From Nocardioides sp. J54 (GTDB lineage: Bacteria; Actinomycetota; Actinomycetes; Propionibacteriales; Nocardioidaceae): a stretch of 54,396 nt of DNA. Shown here piece after piece: positions 41,274 to 51,625 of the stretch (the stretch's first letter is position 1; each line of letters starts with the position of its first letter). Made by a program: the position numbers and the translations under genes. Location: NCBI RefSeq assembly GCF_000519005.1, contig NZ_JAER01000031.1, positions 1 through 54,396 on the forward strand, written 5' to 3'. The notes below the pieces were generated by a model, which worked only from the letters and a program-made list of their open reading frames with translations, was not told the DNA's origin and did not search any database.

Positions 41274-41999
41274 ATGCCGACGATCCTCGTGGTCAACGTC
41301 AACACCACCGCCTCGATGACGGAGGCGATCGCGGCCTCCGCCCGGGCGGCAGCGCGACCGGGCACCGATGTCGTCGCCCTCACGCCCCGCGTGGGCGCCG
41401 AGTCGTGCGAGGGCAACTTCGAGAGCTACTTCGCCGCCCTGGCGGTGATGAACGAGGTCGTCGCGTACGACGGCCCGTTCGACGCCGTCGTCCAGGCCGG
41501 CTTCGGCGAGCACGGCCGCGAGGGCCTCCAGGAGCTCCTCGAGGTGCCGGTCGTCGACATCACCGAGGCGGCCGGCCACGTGGCCTCGCTGCTCGGCCAC
41601 CGCTACTCCGTTGTCACCACCCTCGACCGCGCGGTCCCGCTCATCGAGGACCGGCTCCTGCTCGCCGGCCTCGACCGCCGGTGCGCGTCCGTGCGGTCCA
41701 GCGGCCTGTCCGTCCTCGAGCTCGAGGAGGACCCCGAGCGTGCCGTGAAGGTGATCGTCGCCGAGGCCCAGCGCGCCGTCCAGGACGACAAGGCCGAGGT
41801 CATCTGCCTGGGCTGCGGCGGCATGGCCGGCCTCGACGAGGCGGTCCACGCCGCCACCGGTGTGCCGGTGGTCGACGGCGTCTCCGCCGCCGTCCAGCTC
41901 GCCGAGAGCCTCGTCGCCCTGGGCCTGAGCACCAGCAAGGTCCGCACCTACGCGCCCCCGCGGCCCAAGCGCCTGACCGGCTGGCCGCTCCAGCCCTGA
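41274..41999 (+). CDS. Asp/Glu/hydantoin racemase family protein (allantoin racemase candidate)
   Basis: A 241-residue protein of the HyuA/HpxA racemase family, starting MPTILVVNVNTTASMTEAI. The second catalytic Cys is present (Cys181 in CLGCGGMAG), but the first is replaced: the usual ACF motif reads AGF (Gly76 in VVQAGFGEHG). Two-Cys racemases of this family interconvert hydantoin or allantoin enantiomers; with one Cys missing the reaction here may differ. It is the first gene of the allantoin operon, before an NCS1 permease. Confidence 0.8.
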   Translation: MPTILVVNVNTTASMTEAIAASARAAARPGTDVVALTPRVGAESCEGNFESYFAALAVMNEVVAYDGPFDAVVQAGFGEHGREGLQELLEVPVVDITEAAGHVASLLGHRYSVVTTLDRAVPLIEDRLLLAGLDRRCASVRSSGLSVLELEEDPERAVKVIVAEAQRAVQDDKAEVICLGCGGMAGLDEAVHAATGVPVVDGVSAAVQLAESLVALGLSTSKVRTYAPPRPKRLTGWPLQP

Positions 42000-42081
42000 G
42001 CCAGAACCCCCAGATCCCCCAGATCGCCCCAGATCCCCCCAGCTTCCTCCTGCCACCGCCACCCACCGAGGAGATCCGTCC

Positions 42082-43617
42082 ATGATCAACGACGCCACCG
42101 ACCACCCGGCCGGCGAAAGTGTCATCAAGCGGGACTACCACCCGCGCCTCACCAACGAGGACCTCGCTCCGCTCAAGAAGCAGACCTGGAGCTCCTACAA
42201 CATCTTCGCGTTCTGGATGTCGGACGTGCACAGCGTCGGTGGCTACGTCACCATGGGCGCCCTGTTCGCGATCGGCCTCACTGCCTGGCAGGTGTTCGTC
42301 TGCCTGATCGTCGGCATCGTCATCGTCCAGTTCTTCTGCAACCTGGTAGCGAAGCCCAGCCAGATCGCCGGGGTCCCCTACCCGGTCACCTCCCGGGCGT
42401 CCTTCGGCGTCCTCGGTGCGAACATCCCGGCGATCATCCGCGGCCTCATCGCGGTCGCCTGGTACGGCGTGCAGACCTTCCTGGCCGCGCAGTCGCTGAA
42501 CATCGTCTTCCTCAAGCTGTGGCCCGACTTCGCCGTGCCGCTGACCCAGCACGAGTTCCTCGGCCTCTCGGCGCTGGGCTACATCAGCTACGCGATCCTC
42601 TGGGTCCTGCAGGCACTGCTGTTCTGGCGCGGCATGGAGATGATCCGCCGGTTCGTCGACTTCGCCGGTCCGGCGGTCTACGTCGTGATGCTCGTGATGT
42701 GCCTCTACATGCTCTTCAAGGTCGACTTCAAGATCGACCTGAACCTCTCCGAGCACCAGCTCGGCGGCTGGACCCTGGTCTGGGCCATGTGCGGTGCCGT
42801 GGCCGCCGTCGTGTCGTACTTCTCCGGCCCGATGCTGAACTTCGGCGACTTCTCCCGCTACGCCCGGTCGTTCAAGGCGGTCAGGCGCGGCAACTTCCTC
42901 GGCCTGCCGATCAACTTCATCGTCTTCTCGCTGCTGACCGTGCTCACCGCGGCCGCCACCGTCCCGCTGTACGGCGAGCTGATCACCGACCCGATCGAGA
43001 CCGTCGAGAAGCTCGACAGCACCTTCGCCATCGTGCTCGGCGGCGCGACCTTCGTGATCGCCACCATCGGCATCAACATCGTCGCCAACTTCATCAGCCC
43101 CGCGTTCGACTTCTCCCACGTCGACCCGCAGCGGATCAGCTGGCGCGCCGGCGGCATGATCGCCGCAGTCGGCTCGGTGCTGCTCACGCCCTGGAACTGG
43201 TACAACAACGACGAGGCGATCTTCTGGACCCTCGGCATCCTCGGCGCCCTGATCGGCCCGCTGTTCGGCATCCTCATCTCCGACTACTACATGATCCGCA
43301 GCCAGCGGATCGAGGTCGATGAGCTGTTCACCATGGAGGAGGACGGCGCCTACTGGTACCAGAAGGGCACCAACATGGCGGCCGTGCACGCCTTGCTCAT
43401 CGCCGGCTTCTTCTCGCTCGGGTCGGTGATCGTGCCGAGGTTGTGGGCGATGCTCGGTGACGGCTCCTCGCCGATCGACTGGATGAGCAACTACAGCTGG
43501 TTCATCGGTTGCGGCGTCGGCTTCGTCGCCTACTACTTCATCGCCCAGGCGATGGAGGTCGCGGCCACCTCGCGGTGCCGCGACGAGGACCAGCCGGTCC
43601 CCACCGCAGTGGTCTGA
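42082..43617 (+). CDS. NCS1-family allantoin/nucleobase permease
   Basis: A 511-residue transporter with about 12 transmembrane segments. NCS1 features include the N-terminal LTNEDLAPLKKQTWSSYNIFAFWMSD, the segment VPYPVTSRASFGVLGAN, and SYFSGPMLNFGDFSRYA. Relatives include PucI (allantoin) and Mhp1 (hydantoins). The context of allantoinase and racemase genes makes allantoin the likely substrate. It lies 82 bp after the racemase in a C-rich spacer and is followed by a strong terminator. Confidence 0.9.
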   Translation: MINDATDHPAGESVIKRDYHPRLTNEDLAPLKKQTWSSYNIFAFWMSDVHSVGGYVTMGALFAIGLTAWQVFVCLIVGIVIVQFFCNLVAKPSQIAGVPYPVTSRASFGVLGANIPAIIRGLIAVAWYGVQTFLAAQSLNIVFLKLWPDFAVPLTQHEFLGLSALGYISYAILWVLQALLFWRGMEMIRRFVDFAGPAVYVVMLVMCLYMLFKVDFKIDLNLSEHQLGGWTLVWAMCGAVAAVVSYFSGPMLNFGDFSRYARSFKAVRRGNFLGLPINFIVFSLLTVLTAAATVPLYGELITDPIETVEKLDSTFAIVLGGATFVIATIGINIVANFISPAFDFSHVDPQRISWRAGGMIAAVGSVLLTPWNWYNNDEAIFWTLGILGALIGPLFGILISDYYMIRSQRIEVDELFTMEEDGAYWYQKGTNMAAVHALLIAGFFSLGSVIVPRLWAMLGDGSSPIDWMSNYSWFIGCGVGFVAYYFIAQAMEVAATSRCRDEDQPVPTAVV

Positions 43618-43654
43618 CGGCGCCGGCCGTCCACCGGCCGTCGTCCCACCTGCG

Positions 43655-43696
43655 CCCCGCCCCCGCCGGTACGCCCGTGCCGGGGGCGGGGTTTTT
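43655..43696 (+). terminator. Rho-independent terminator after the NCS1 permease
   Basis: CCCCGCCCCCG (43655-43665) pairs with CGGGGGCGGGG (43681-43691), followed immediately by TTTTT (43692-43696). This is the clearest intrinsic terminator in the window. Confidence 0.9.
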
Positions 43697-43744
43697 CCTT
43701 GCCCCACGCGGGTTTCCGGCTCCGGCCGGATTCGCGGCGGGGGC

Positions 43745-43809
43745 TTGACGTGACCACGGTCACGTCCGTAGCATTCCGAATATCAGAAAACTGATTCCGC
43801 ATTACGGAA
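43745..43809 (+). promoter_or_regulatory. Promoter, CRP-like palindrome and phased operator pair before hyi
   Basis: TTGACG (43745-43750) and TAGCAT (43769-43774) form a possible promoter with 18-bp spacing. CGTGACC-AC-GGTCACG (43749-43764), a perfect palindrome containing GTGA-N6-TCAC, lies inside the spacer. TTCCG-AATAT-CAGAA (43774-43788) and TTCCG-CATTA-CGGAA (43795-43809) are the 15-bp operator in two copies 21 bp apart, the second perfect. Binding there would cover the transcription start. Confidence 0.6.
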
Positions 43810-43823
43810 GAAAGGACTTCGAG

Positions 43824-44645
43824 ATGACGCACCAGCTCCGGTACGAGGTGAACTGCTCGATCCTGTTCACCGAGCTGCCCCTCCTCGAGCGGCCGGCGGC
43901 GGTCAAGGCGGCCGGCTTCGACGCCGTCGAGTTCTGGTGGCCGTTCGCCGAGGCCGTGCCCGCGGACAAGGACGTCGACGCCTTCGTCGCTGCGGTGCGC
44001 GCCGCCGATGTCCAGCTCGTCGGCCTCAACTTCTTCGCCGGCGACATGCCCGGCGGCGACCGGGGCCTGGTCTCCTGGCCGGCCCGATCGGCCGAGTTCC
44101 GCGACAACATCGACGTGACCGTCGGCATCGGCGAGCAGCTCGGCTGCACCGCCTTCAACGCCCTCTACGGCAACCGCGTCGACGGGGTGGCTGCCGAGGA
44201 GCAGGACGAGCTCGGTGCCGAGAACCTCGCCCTGGCCGCCCGCGCCGCCGCCCGCATCGGCGGCACCGTGCTCGTCGAGCCGGTCAGCGGCGCGGACCGC
44301 TACCCGCTGCTCACCGCCGCCGACGCGCTCGCCGTGGTCGACCGGGCGGGGGAGGCCAACATCGGCCTGCTGGCCGACCTCTACCACCTCGCGGTCAACG
44401 GCGACGACGTCGATGCCGTCATCGCCCAGCACGCGGCCCGCGTCGCGCACGTCCAGATCGCCGACGCCCCCGGCCGCAACGAGCCCGGCACCGGCGACCT
44501 ACCGCTCGAGCGCCAGCTCACGGCCCTCGAGGCCGCGGGCTACCGCGGCTGGGTCGGCCTCGAGTACAAGCCGGCCACCACCTCCGCCGACAGCTTCGGC
44601 TGGCTCCCGCGCGAGCGTCGCTCCGCCGCGGCCGCCACCCACTGA
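43824..44645 (+). CDS. hyi: Hydroxypyruvate isomerase
   Basis: A 273-residue TIM-barrel protein of the hydroxypyruvate isomerase family, which interconverts hydroxypyruvate and tartronate semialdehyde. Typical parts are RYEVNCSILFTELPLLERPAA-like N-terminus, GLNFFAGDMPGGDRGL, LLADLYHLAVNGDD, and HVQIADAPGRNEPGTG with metal-binding residues. It starts at ATG 43824 after AAAGGAC and heads the glyoxylate-to-glycerate operon. Confidence 0.93.
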   Translation: MTHQLRYEVNCSILFTELPLLERPAAVKAAGFDAVEFWWPFAEAVPADKDVDAFVAAVRAADVQLVGLNFFAGDMPGGDRGLVSWPARSAEFRDNIDVTVGIGEQLGCTAFNALYGNRVDGVAAEEQDELGAENLALAARAAARIGGTVLVEPVSGADRYPLLTAADALAVVDRAGEANIGLLADLYHLAVNGDDVDAVIAQHAARVAHVQIADAPGRNEPGTGDLPLERQLTALEAAGYRGWVGLEYKPATTSADSFGWLPRERRSAAAATH

Positions 44646-44670
44646 CCCCCGTCCCCAGAGGAGAGACACC

Positions 44671-45552
44671 ATGACGAACATCGCCTTCATCGGCCTCGGC
44701 ATCATGGGCAGCCCGATGGCCGTCCACCTGGCCAGCGCCGGCCACACCGTGGCGGGCTACAACCGCACCCCCGAGAAGACCCAGCCCCTCGTCGAGGTGG
44801 GCGGCCGCGCCGCGGACTCGATCGCCGACGCCGTGCAGGGCGCCGAGGTCGTCTGCGTGATGGTCCCGGACTCGCCCGACGTCGAGGCCGTGCTGGCCGG
44901 TGAGGGCGGTGTCTTCGAGAACGCCGCGCCCGGCACCCTGGTCATCGACTTCTCCAGCATCCGGCCCGACGTCACCGCCGCCCTCGCCGAGCAGGCGCAG
45001 GACAAGGGCTTCCGCCTCCTCGACGCCCCCGTCTCCGGTGGTGAGGCGGGCGCGCGCAACGCGGCGCTGTCGATCATGGTCGGCGGCTCAGCCGACGACT
45101 TCGAGGCAGCACGCGAGGTCTTCGACGTGGTCGGCAAGACCGTCGTCCACGTCGGCCCCAGCGGTGCCGGCCAGACGGTCAAGGCCGCCAACCAGCTCAT
45201 CGTCGCCGCGAACATCCAGGCGCTGGCGGAGGCCGTCGTCTTCCTCGAGGCGTACGGCGTCGACACCAAGGCCGCGCTCGAGGTGCTCGGCGGCGGCCTG
45301 GCCGGCTCGGCGGTGCTGAACCAGAAGAAGGAGAACATGCTGACCCGCTCCTTCCAGCCCGGCTTCCGCATCGAGCTGCACCACAAGGACCTCGGCATCG
45401 TCACCGCGGCCGCCCGCGAGGCGGGCGTCGTCGCGCCGCTGGGTGCGCTGGTCGCGCAGCTGATGGCGAGCGCGAAGGCCAACGGTGACGGCGGCCTGGA
45501 CCACTCCGGCCTGCTGCGCGGGGTCGAGCGCCTGAGCGGACGGGAGAACTGA
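44671..45552 (+). CDS. glxR: 2-hydroxy-3-oxopropionate (tartronate semialdehyde) reductase
   Basis: A 293-residue beta-hydroxyacid dehydrogenase. It has the NAD(P) motif GLGIMGSPMA (about residues 8-17), the substrate-binding DAPVSGGEAGA, the catalytic Lys in GQTVKAANQLIVA, and HKDLGIVTAAARE. It reduces tartronate semialdehyde to D-glycerate. ATG 44671 follows AGAGGAGAG. It lies between hyi and gcl with very short gaps. The symbol here means the reductase, not the CRP-like regulator of the same name. Confidence 0.93.
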   Translation: MTNIAFIGLGIMGSPMAVHLASAGHTVAGYNRTPEKTQPLVEVGGRAADSIADAVQGAEVVCVMVPDSPDVEAVLAGEGGVFENAAPGTLVIDFSSIRPDVTAALAEQAQDKGFRLLDAPVSGGEAGARNAALSIMVGGSADDFEAAREVFDVVGKTVVHVGPSGAGQTVKAANQLIVAANIQALAEAVVFLEAYGVDTKAALEVLGGGLAGSAVLNQKKENMLTRSFQPGFRIELHHKDLGIVTAAAREAGVVAPLGALVAQLMASAKANGDGGLDHSGLLRGVERLSGREN

Positions 45553-45553
45553 C

Positions 45554-47329
<1,776 letters not shown>

Positions 47330-47342
47330 TCGGGACCGTGCC

Positions 47343-48479
47343 GTGCCCCGGGTCCTGATCGCGTCCGACAAGTTCAAGGGATCGCTCACCGCCGCCGACG
47401 TCGCGGCGGCGGTGGGCGCCGGCATTCGGCGCGTCGTCCCGGACGCCGTCGTCGACTCGGCCCCGGTGGCCGACGGCGGCGACGGCACCCTGGCCGCTGC
47501 GGCGGCCGCGGGCTTCGACCTCGTCCCGGTCACCGTGACCGGCCCGACCGGGGAGCCCGTGCGCACGTCGTACGCGCGGCGGGGCGATCTCGCCGTGGTC
47601 GAGCTCGCCGACGCCGCCGGCCTCGTCCGGCTGCCCGGCGCGCCCGACCCGCTCGGCGCGTCCAGCCTCGGCGCGGGCCAGGCGCTCGCAGCCGCGGTCG
47701 ACGCGGGCTGCCGCCGGGTGGTCCTCGGGATCGGCGGCAGCGCCAGCACCGACGGCGGTGCCGGCCTGCTCCGCGGTCTCGGCGCGCGGCTGCTCACCGC
47801 CGACGGCAGCGACGTCGCCGACGGCGGCGCCGGGCTGGAGCACGTCGACCGGCTCGAGCTGGACGGCCTGCGGCACCGGCTCGACGGCGTCACGGTCACC
47901 GTGGCCTGCGACGTCGACAACCCGCTCACCGGCCCGCACGGCGCGGCCGCGGTCTACGGCCCGCAGAAGGGTGCCGACCCAGGGCAGGTACGACGCCTCG
48001 ACGCCGCACTCGCCCGCTGGGCCGACGTCGTGGCGACCAGCGCCGGCGCCGACGTGCGCGACCGGCCCGGCGCCGGCGCCGCCGGCGGTGTCGGCTTCGC
48101 GGCCCTGGCCGTGCTCGGCGCCGAGCTGCGCTCCGGCATCGAGCTGGTGCTGGAGCTCGTCGGCTTCGGCGAGCGCCTCGCGGGCGCCGACCTCGTCGTC
48201 ACCGGCGAGGGGGCGCTCGACGAGCAGACCCTGCACGGCAAGGCGCCCGCGGGCGTCGCCGCCGCTGCCACCCGTGCCGGTGTCCCGGTCGTCGCGGTCT
48301 GCGGCGTGAACCGGCTCGACCCCGGGCGGCTCGGGGCCGCAGGCATCGGCACGGCCTACGCCCTGGCCGACGTCGAGCCCGACCTCCAGCGCTGCCTGAC
48401 CGACGGCGCCACCCTGCTCGAGCAGCTCGGCGAGCAGATCGCCACCGACCGACTCGTCCTGATCGAGGAGAACGCATGA
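47343..48479 (+). CDS. glxK: Glycerate kinase
   Basis: A 378-residue kinase of the GarK/GlxK family that phosphorylates D-glycerate to 2-phosphoglycerate. Family features are the N-terminal VLIASDKFKGSLTAADVA, PVADGGDGT, and VLGIGGSASTDGGAG, plus VVTGEGALDEQTLHGK. The start is the GTG at 47343, 13 bp after gcl. It connects the glyoxylate route to glycolysis. The stop overlaps the next start (ATGA, 48476-48479). Confidence 0.94.
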   Translation: MPRVLIASDKFKGSLTAADVAAAVGAGIRRVVPDAVVDSAPVADGGDGTLAAAAAAGFDLVPVTVTGPTGEPVRTSYARRGDLAVVELADAAGLVRLPGAPDPLGASSLGAGQALAAAVDAGCRRVVLGIGGSASTDGGAGLLRGLGARLLTADGSDVADGGAGLEHVDRLELDGLRHRLDGVTVTVACDVDNPLTGPHGAAAVYGPQKGADPGQVRRLDAALARWADVVATSAGADVRDRPGAGAAGGVGFAALAVLGAELRSGIELVLELVGFGERLAGADLVVTGEGALDEQTLHGKAPAGVAAAATRAGVPVVAVCGVNRLDPGRLGAAGIGTAYALADVEPDLQRCLTDGATLLEQLGEQIATDRLVLIEENA

Positions 48480-49366
48480 GGCTGCTGCGCATCGGCCCAC
48501 CGGGCCACGAACGGCCCGCCGGCCTCGACGCCGACGGCGTGCTGCGCGACCTGTCCGCGGTCGTGGCCGACGTCGACGGCGCCCTGCTCGCCGACCCGGT
48601 GCGGCTGCGGGTGGTCCGCCAGGCGCTCGCGTCCGCCGAGCTGCCCGTCGTTCCCGACGGCCTGCGGGTGGGCGCCCCCGTCGCCCGGCCGGGCAAGGTG
48701 GTGGGCATCGGGCTCAACTACGTCGACCACGCCGAGGAGGCGGGGGCCGCGATCCCCGACGAGCCCGTTGTCTTCCTCAAGCCGTCGACCACGGTGTCCG
48801 GGCCGTTCGACGCGATCGAGCTGCCGCCGGGCTCGGAGACCAGCGACCACGAGGTCGAGCTCGGTGTCGTGGTCGGCAGCCGGCTCAGCCGCTGCTCCTC
48901 CCCCCAGGAGGCGCTCGCCGCCGTCGGCGGCTACGTCACCGCGGACGACGTGAGCGAGCGCTCGCGCATCGCCGCCGGCCCGACGTGGGCCAAGGGCAAG
49001 TGCGCCGACACGTTCACGCCCGTCGGCCCCTGGCTGGTCACGCCCGACGAGGTGCCCGACCCCCAGGACCTGCGCCTGGAGCTGTGGATCGACGGCGAGC
49101 GCCGGCAGCGCGGCACGACGGCGCGGATGGCCTTCGGGGTCGCCGAGCTGCTCGCCTACGTGAGCACGCTGATGACCCTCGAGCCCGGCGACCTGGTGCT
49201 GACCGGCACCCCCGGCGGCGTGGCTGCCGGACGTCCCGAGCCGCGGCCCTTCCTCCGGCCCGGACAGGTGGTGGAGGCTGAGGTCAGCGGCCTCGGCCGG
49301 CAGTGCACCCCGGTCGTCGCGGCCGCGGGCGCAGACCTCTTGACCGGCGCGAAGCGCCCGGCGTAA
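48476..49366 (+). CDS. Fumarylacetoacetate hydrolase (FAH) family protein
   Basis: A 296-residue protein with the FAH fold: VVGIGLNYVDHAEEAG, FLKPSTTVSGP, the metal-binding Glu/Asp in DHEVELGVVVG and VTADDVSER, and the late LTGTPGGVAAG. Family members cleave C-C bonds or decarboxylate/hydrolyse 2-oxoacids. It is translationally coupled to glycerate kinase and sits just before allantoinase. The window has no AllA-type ureidoglycolate lyase, and FAH-fold proteins are often annotated as ureidoglycolate lyase, so that role is a reasonable but unproven guess. Confidence 0.85.
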   Translation: MRLLRIGPPGHERPAGLDADGVLRDLSAVVADVDGALLADPVRLRVVRQALASAELPVVPDGLRVGAPVARPGKVVGIGLNYVDHAEEAGAAIPDEPVVFLKPSTTVSGPFDAIELPPGSETSDHEVELGVVVGSRLSRCSSPQEALAAVGGYVTADDVSERSRIAAGPTWAKGKCADTFTPVGPWLVTPDEVPDPQDLRLELWIDGERRQRGTTARMAFGVAELLAYVSTLMTLEPGDLVLTGTPGGVAAGRPEPRPFLRPGQVVEAEVSGLGRQCTPVVAAAGADLLTGAKRPA

Positions 49367-49367
49367 T

Positions 49368-49403
49368 TTTCAGAGAACAGAAATGACATTCCGAAATGTG
49401 GAA
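49368..49403 (+). promoter_or_regulatory. Phased operator pair before allantoinase
   Basis: TTTCA-GAGAA-CAGAA (49368-49382) and TTCCG-AAATG-TGGAA (49389-49403) are two copies of the 15-bp operator, 21 bp apart, filling the short gap after the FAH gene. They indicate an internal, separately regulated promoter for allB-allE-SDR. Confidence 0.55.
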
Positions 49404-49421
49404 GTCCCGGAGGGTGAGCCC

Positions 49422-50765
49422 ATGGACCGCGACCTGGACCTGGTGATCCGCGCGCCGCGCGTCGTGGCCCGGCACGGCGAGGTGGCCCGCTGCATCGGCG
49501 TGCGCGACGGCGCGATCGTCGCGATCGAGCCGCTGTCGTCCGGCCTCGAGGCCCCGGAGGTGCTCGAGCTCGGTGACGACGAGCTGCTCATGCCCGGTGT
49601 CGTCGACTCGCACGTCCACGTCAACGACCCCGGCCGCACCGAGTGGGAGGGCTTCTCGTCCGCCACCCGCGCCGCGGCCGCCGGCGGCGTCACCACGATC
49701 GTCGACATGCCGCTCAACAGCATCCCGCCGACCTGCGACGTCCCGGCGCTGGAGCTCAAGCGCAAGACCGCGGAGAGCCAGGCGTTCGTCGACGTCGGCT
49801 TCTGGGGCGGCGCGATCCCCGGCAACGTGCCCGACCTGCGCGGCCTGCACGACGCCGGGGTGTTCGGCTTCAAGTGCTTCCTGCTGCACTCCGGCGTCGA
49901 CGAGTTCCCGCACCTGGACCCCGACCAGCTCGAGGAGGCGATGCGCGAGATCCAGTCCTTCGACGGGCTGATGATCGTGCACGCCGAGGACACCCACGCG
50001 ATCGAGCGGGCGCCCGACCCGCACGGCGAGACCTACGAGGACTTCCTGCACAGCCGCCCGCGCGGCGCGGAGAACCTCGCCGTCGCCCAGGTCATCGAGC
50101 TCGCCCGCTGGACCGGCTGCCGGGTGCACATCCTGCACGTCTCCAGCTCCGACGTGCTCGCCATGCTCGCCTCCGCCCGGCGCGACGGGGTGCGGATCAC
50201 GGCCGAGACCTGCCCGCACTACCTGACCTTCGCCGCCGAGGAGATCCCCGACGGAGCGACGCAGTACAAGTGCTGCCCGCCGATCCGCGAGGCCGCCAAC
50301 CGCGAGCTGCTGTGGGAGGGCCTGCGCGAGGGCGTCATCGACCTCGTCGTCTCCGACCACTCGCCGTCCACGCCGGACCTCAAGTGCTTCGACACCGGCG
50401 ACTTCGGCGTCGCGTGGGGCGGCATCTCCTCGCTCCAGCTCGGCCTGTCGGCGGTGTGGACCGAGGCCCGCCGTCGCGGCTTCTCTCTCGTCGACGTGTC
50501 CCGCTGGATGTCCCAGGCCCCGGCCCGGCAGGCCGGCCTGCAGCGCAAGGGCAGCATCGAGCTCGGCTACGACGCCGACTTCTGCGTCTTCGCCCCCGAC
50601 GACGCCTTCGTGGTCGACGTCGCCAAGCTGCACCACAAGAACGCCGTCACGCCGTACCACGGCCGGCCGCTCGCGGGCGTCGTCCGCTCGACCTGGCTGC
50701 GCGGCGCGAAGATCGACATCGACGCCGCGCCGCAGGGCCGGCTGCTGACCCGAGGAGGAGCCTGA
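49422..50765 (+). CDS. allB: Allantoinase
   Basis: A 447-residue dihydroorotase-like amidohydrolase that opens allantoin to allantoate. Metal ligands are His64/His66 in VDSHVHVNDPGRTEW, the carboxylated Lys151 in FGFKCF, His187 in HAED, His239 in ILHVSS, and Asp312 in VSDHSPS. ATG 49422 after GGAGGGTGAG is preferred over ATG 49383, because the latter would place the start within the operator pair and lacks a ribosome site. It is followed 4 bp later by allE. Confidence 0.95.
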   Translation: MDRDLDLVIRAPRVVARHGEVARCIGVRDGAIVAIEPLSSGLEAPEVLELGDDELLMPGVVDSHVHVNDPGRTEWEGFSSATRAAAAGGVTTIVDMPLNSIPPTCDVPALELKRKTAESQAFVDVGFWGGAIPGNVPDLRGLHDAGVFGFKCFLLHSGVDEFPHLDPDQLEEAMREIQSFDGLMIVHAEDTHAIERAPDPHGETYEDFLHSRPRGAENLAVAQVIELARWTGCRVHILHVSSSDVLAMLASARRDGVRITAETCPHYLTFAAEEIPDGATQYKCCPPIREAANRELLWEGLREGVIDLVVSDHSPSTPDLKCFDTGDFGVAWGGISSLQLGLSAVWTEARRRGFSLVDVSRWMSQAPARQAGLQRKGSIELGYDADFCVFAPDDAFVVDVAKLHHKNAVTPYHGRPLAGVVRSTWLRGAKIDIDAAPQGRLLTRGGA

Positions 50766-50769
50766 CCCG

Positions 50770-51624
50770 ATGGCCGACCAGTCCGCCCAGCCTGACCAGC
50801 CCCGCTACTACGCCCCGACGGGCGGCCACCCGGGCCAGCACGAGCTCACCACCGACCGTGCGGTGTTCACCGAGGCCTACGCCGTCCTGCCACGCGGCAC
50901 GATGCGCGACATCGTCACCAGCAACCTGCCGTTCTGGGAGGGCACCCGGCTGTGGGTGATCGCCCGGCCGCTGTCCGGCTTCGCGGAGACCTTCTCGCAG
51001 TACATCGTCGAGGTCTCGCCCGGCGGCGGCAGCGACAAGCCCGAGCTCGACCCCGGCGCCGAGGGCGTGCTCTTCGTCGTCGAGGGCGCGCTGACGCTGG
51101 CGATCGAGGGTGAGAAGCACGACCTCACCCCCGGCGGCTACGCGTTCCTCCCGCCGGGCTGCGCCTGGACGCTGCACAACACCAGCGACCAGGTCGCGCG
51201 CTTCCACTGGATCCGCAAGGCCTACCAGCGGGTCGAGGGGATCGACGTCCCGGAGGCCTTCGTCACCAACGAGACCGAGGTCGAGGGCGGCGAGATGCCC
51301 GGCACCAACGGCGCGTGGCGGACCCAGCGCTTCGTCGACCCGAACGACGTGCGCCACGACATGCACGTCAACATCGTGAGCTTCGAGCCCGGCGGAGCGA
51401 TCCCGTTCCCGGAGACGCACGTGATGGAGCACGGCCTCTACGTCCTCGAGGGCAAGGCCGTCTACCTGCTCAACAAGGACTGGGTCGAGGTGCAGGAGGG
51501 CGACTTCATGTGGCTGCGCGCCTTCTGCCCGCAGGCCTGCTACGCCGGCGGTCCCGGTCGGTTCCGCTACCTGCTCTACAAGGACGTCAACCGGCACGCC
51601 GCCCTGTCGCGGCAGCTCGTCTGA
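50770..51624 (+). CDS. allE: (S)-ureidoglycine aminohydrolase, bicupin
   Basis: A 284-residue two-cupin protein. The N-terminal cupin has GVLFVVEGALTLAIEG and GGYAFLPPGCAWTLHN; the C-terminal cupin has HVMEHGLYVLEGKAVYLLN and EGDFMWLRAFCPQACYAGG, where metal ligands are expected. It releases ammonia from S-ureidoglycine to give S-ureidoglycolate. Its substrate comes from allantoate amidohydrolase (AllC), whose gene is not in the window. ATG 50770 is 4 bp after allB. Confidence 0.93.
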   Translation: MADQSAQPDQPRYYAPTGGHPGQHELTTDRAVFTEAYAVLPRGTMRDIVTSNLPFWEGTRLWVIARPLSGFAETFSQYIVEVSPGGGSDKPELDPGAEGVLFVVEGALTLAIEGEKHDLTPGGYAFLPPGCAWTLHNTSDQVARFHWIRKAYQRVEGIDVPEAFVTNETEVEGGEMPGTNGAWRTQRFVDPNDVRHDMHVNIVSFEPGGAIPFPETHVMEHGLYVLEGKAVYLLNKDWVEVQEGDFMWLRAFCPQACYAGGPGRFRYLLYKDVNRHAALSRQLV

Positions 51625-51625
51625 C

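Noticed and set aside
49383..49421. Upstream ATG at 49383 as the allantoinase start.
   Set aside because: It falls inside the operator pair, has no ribosome site, and the ATG at 49422 has a good one and gives the normal N-terminus.
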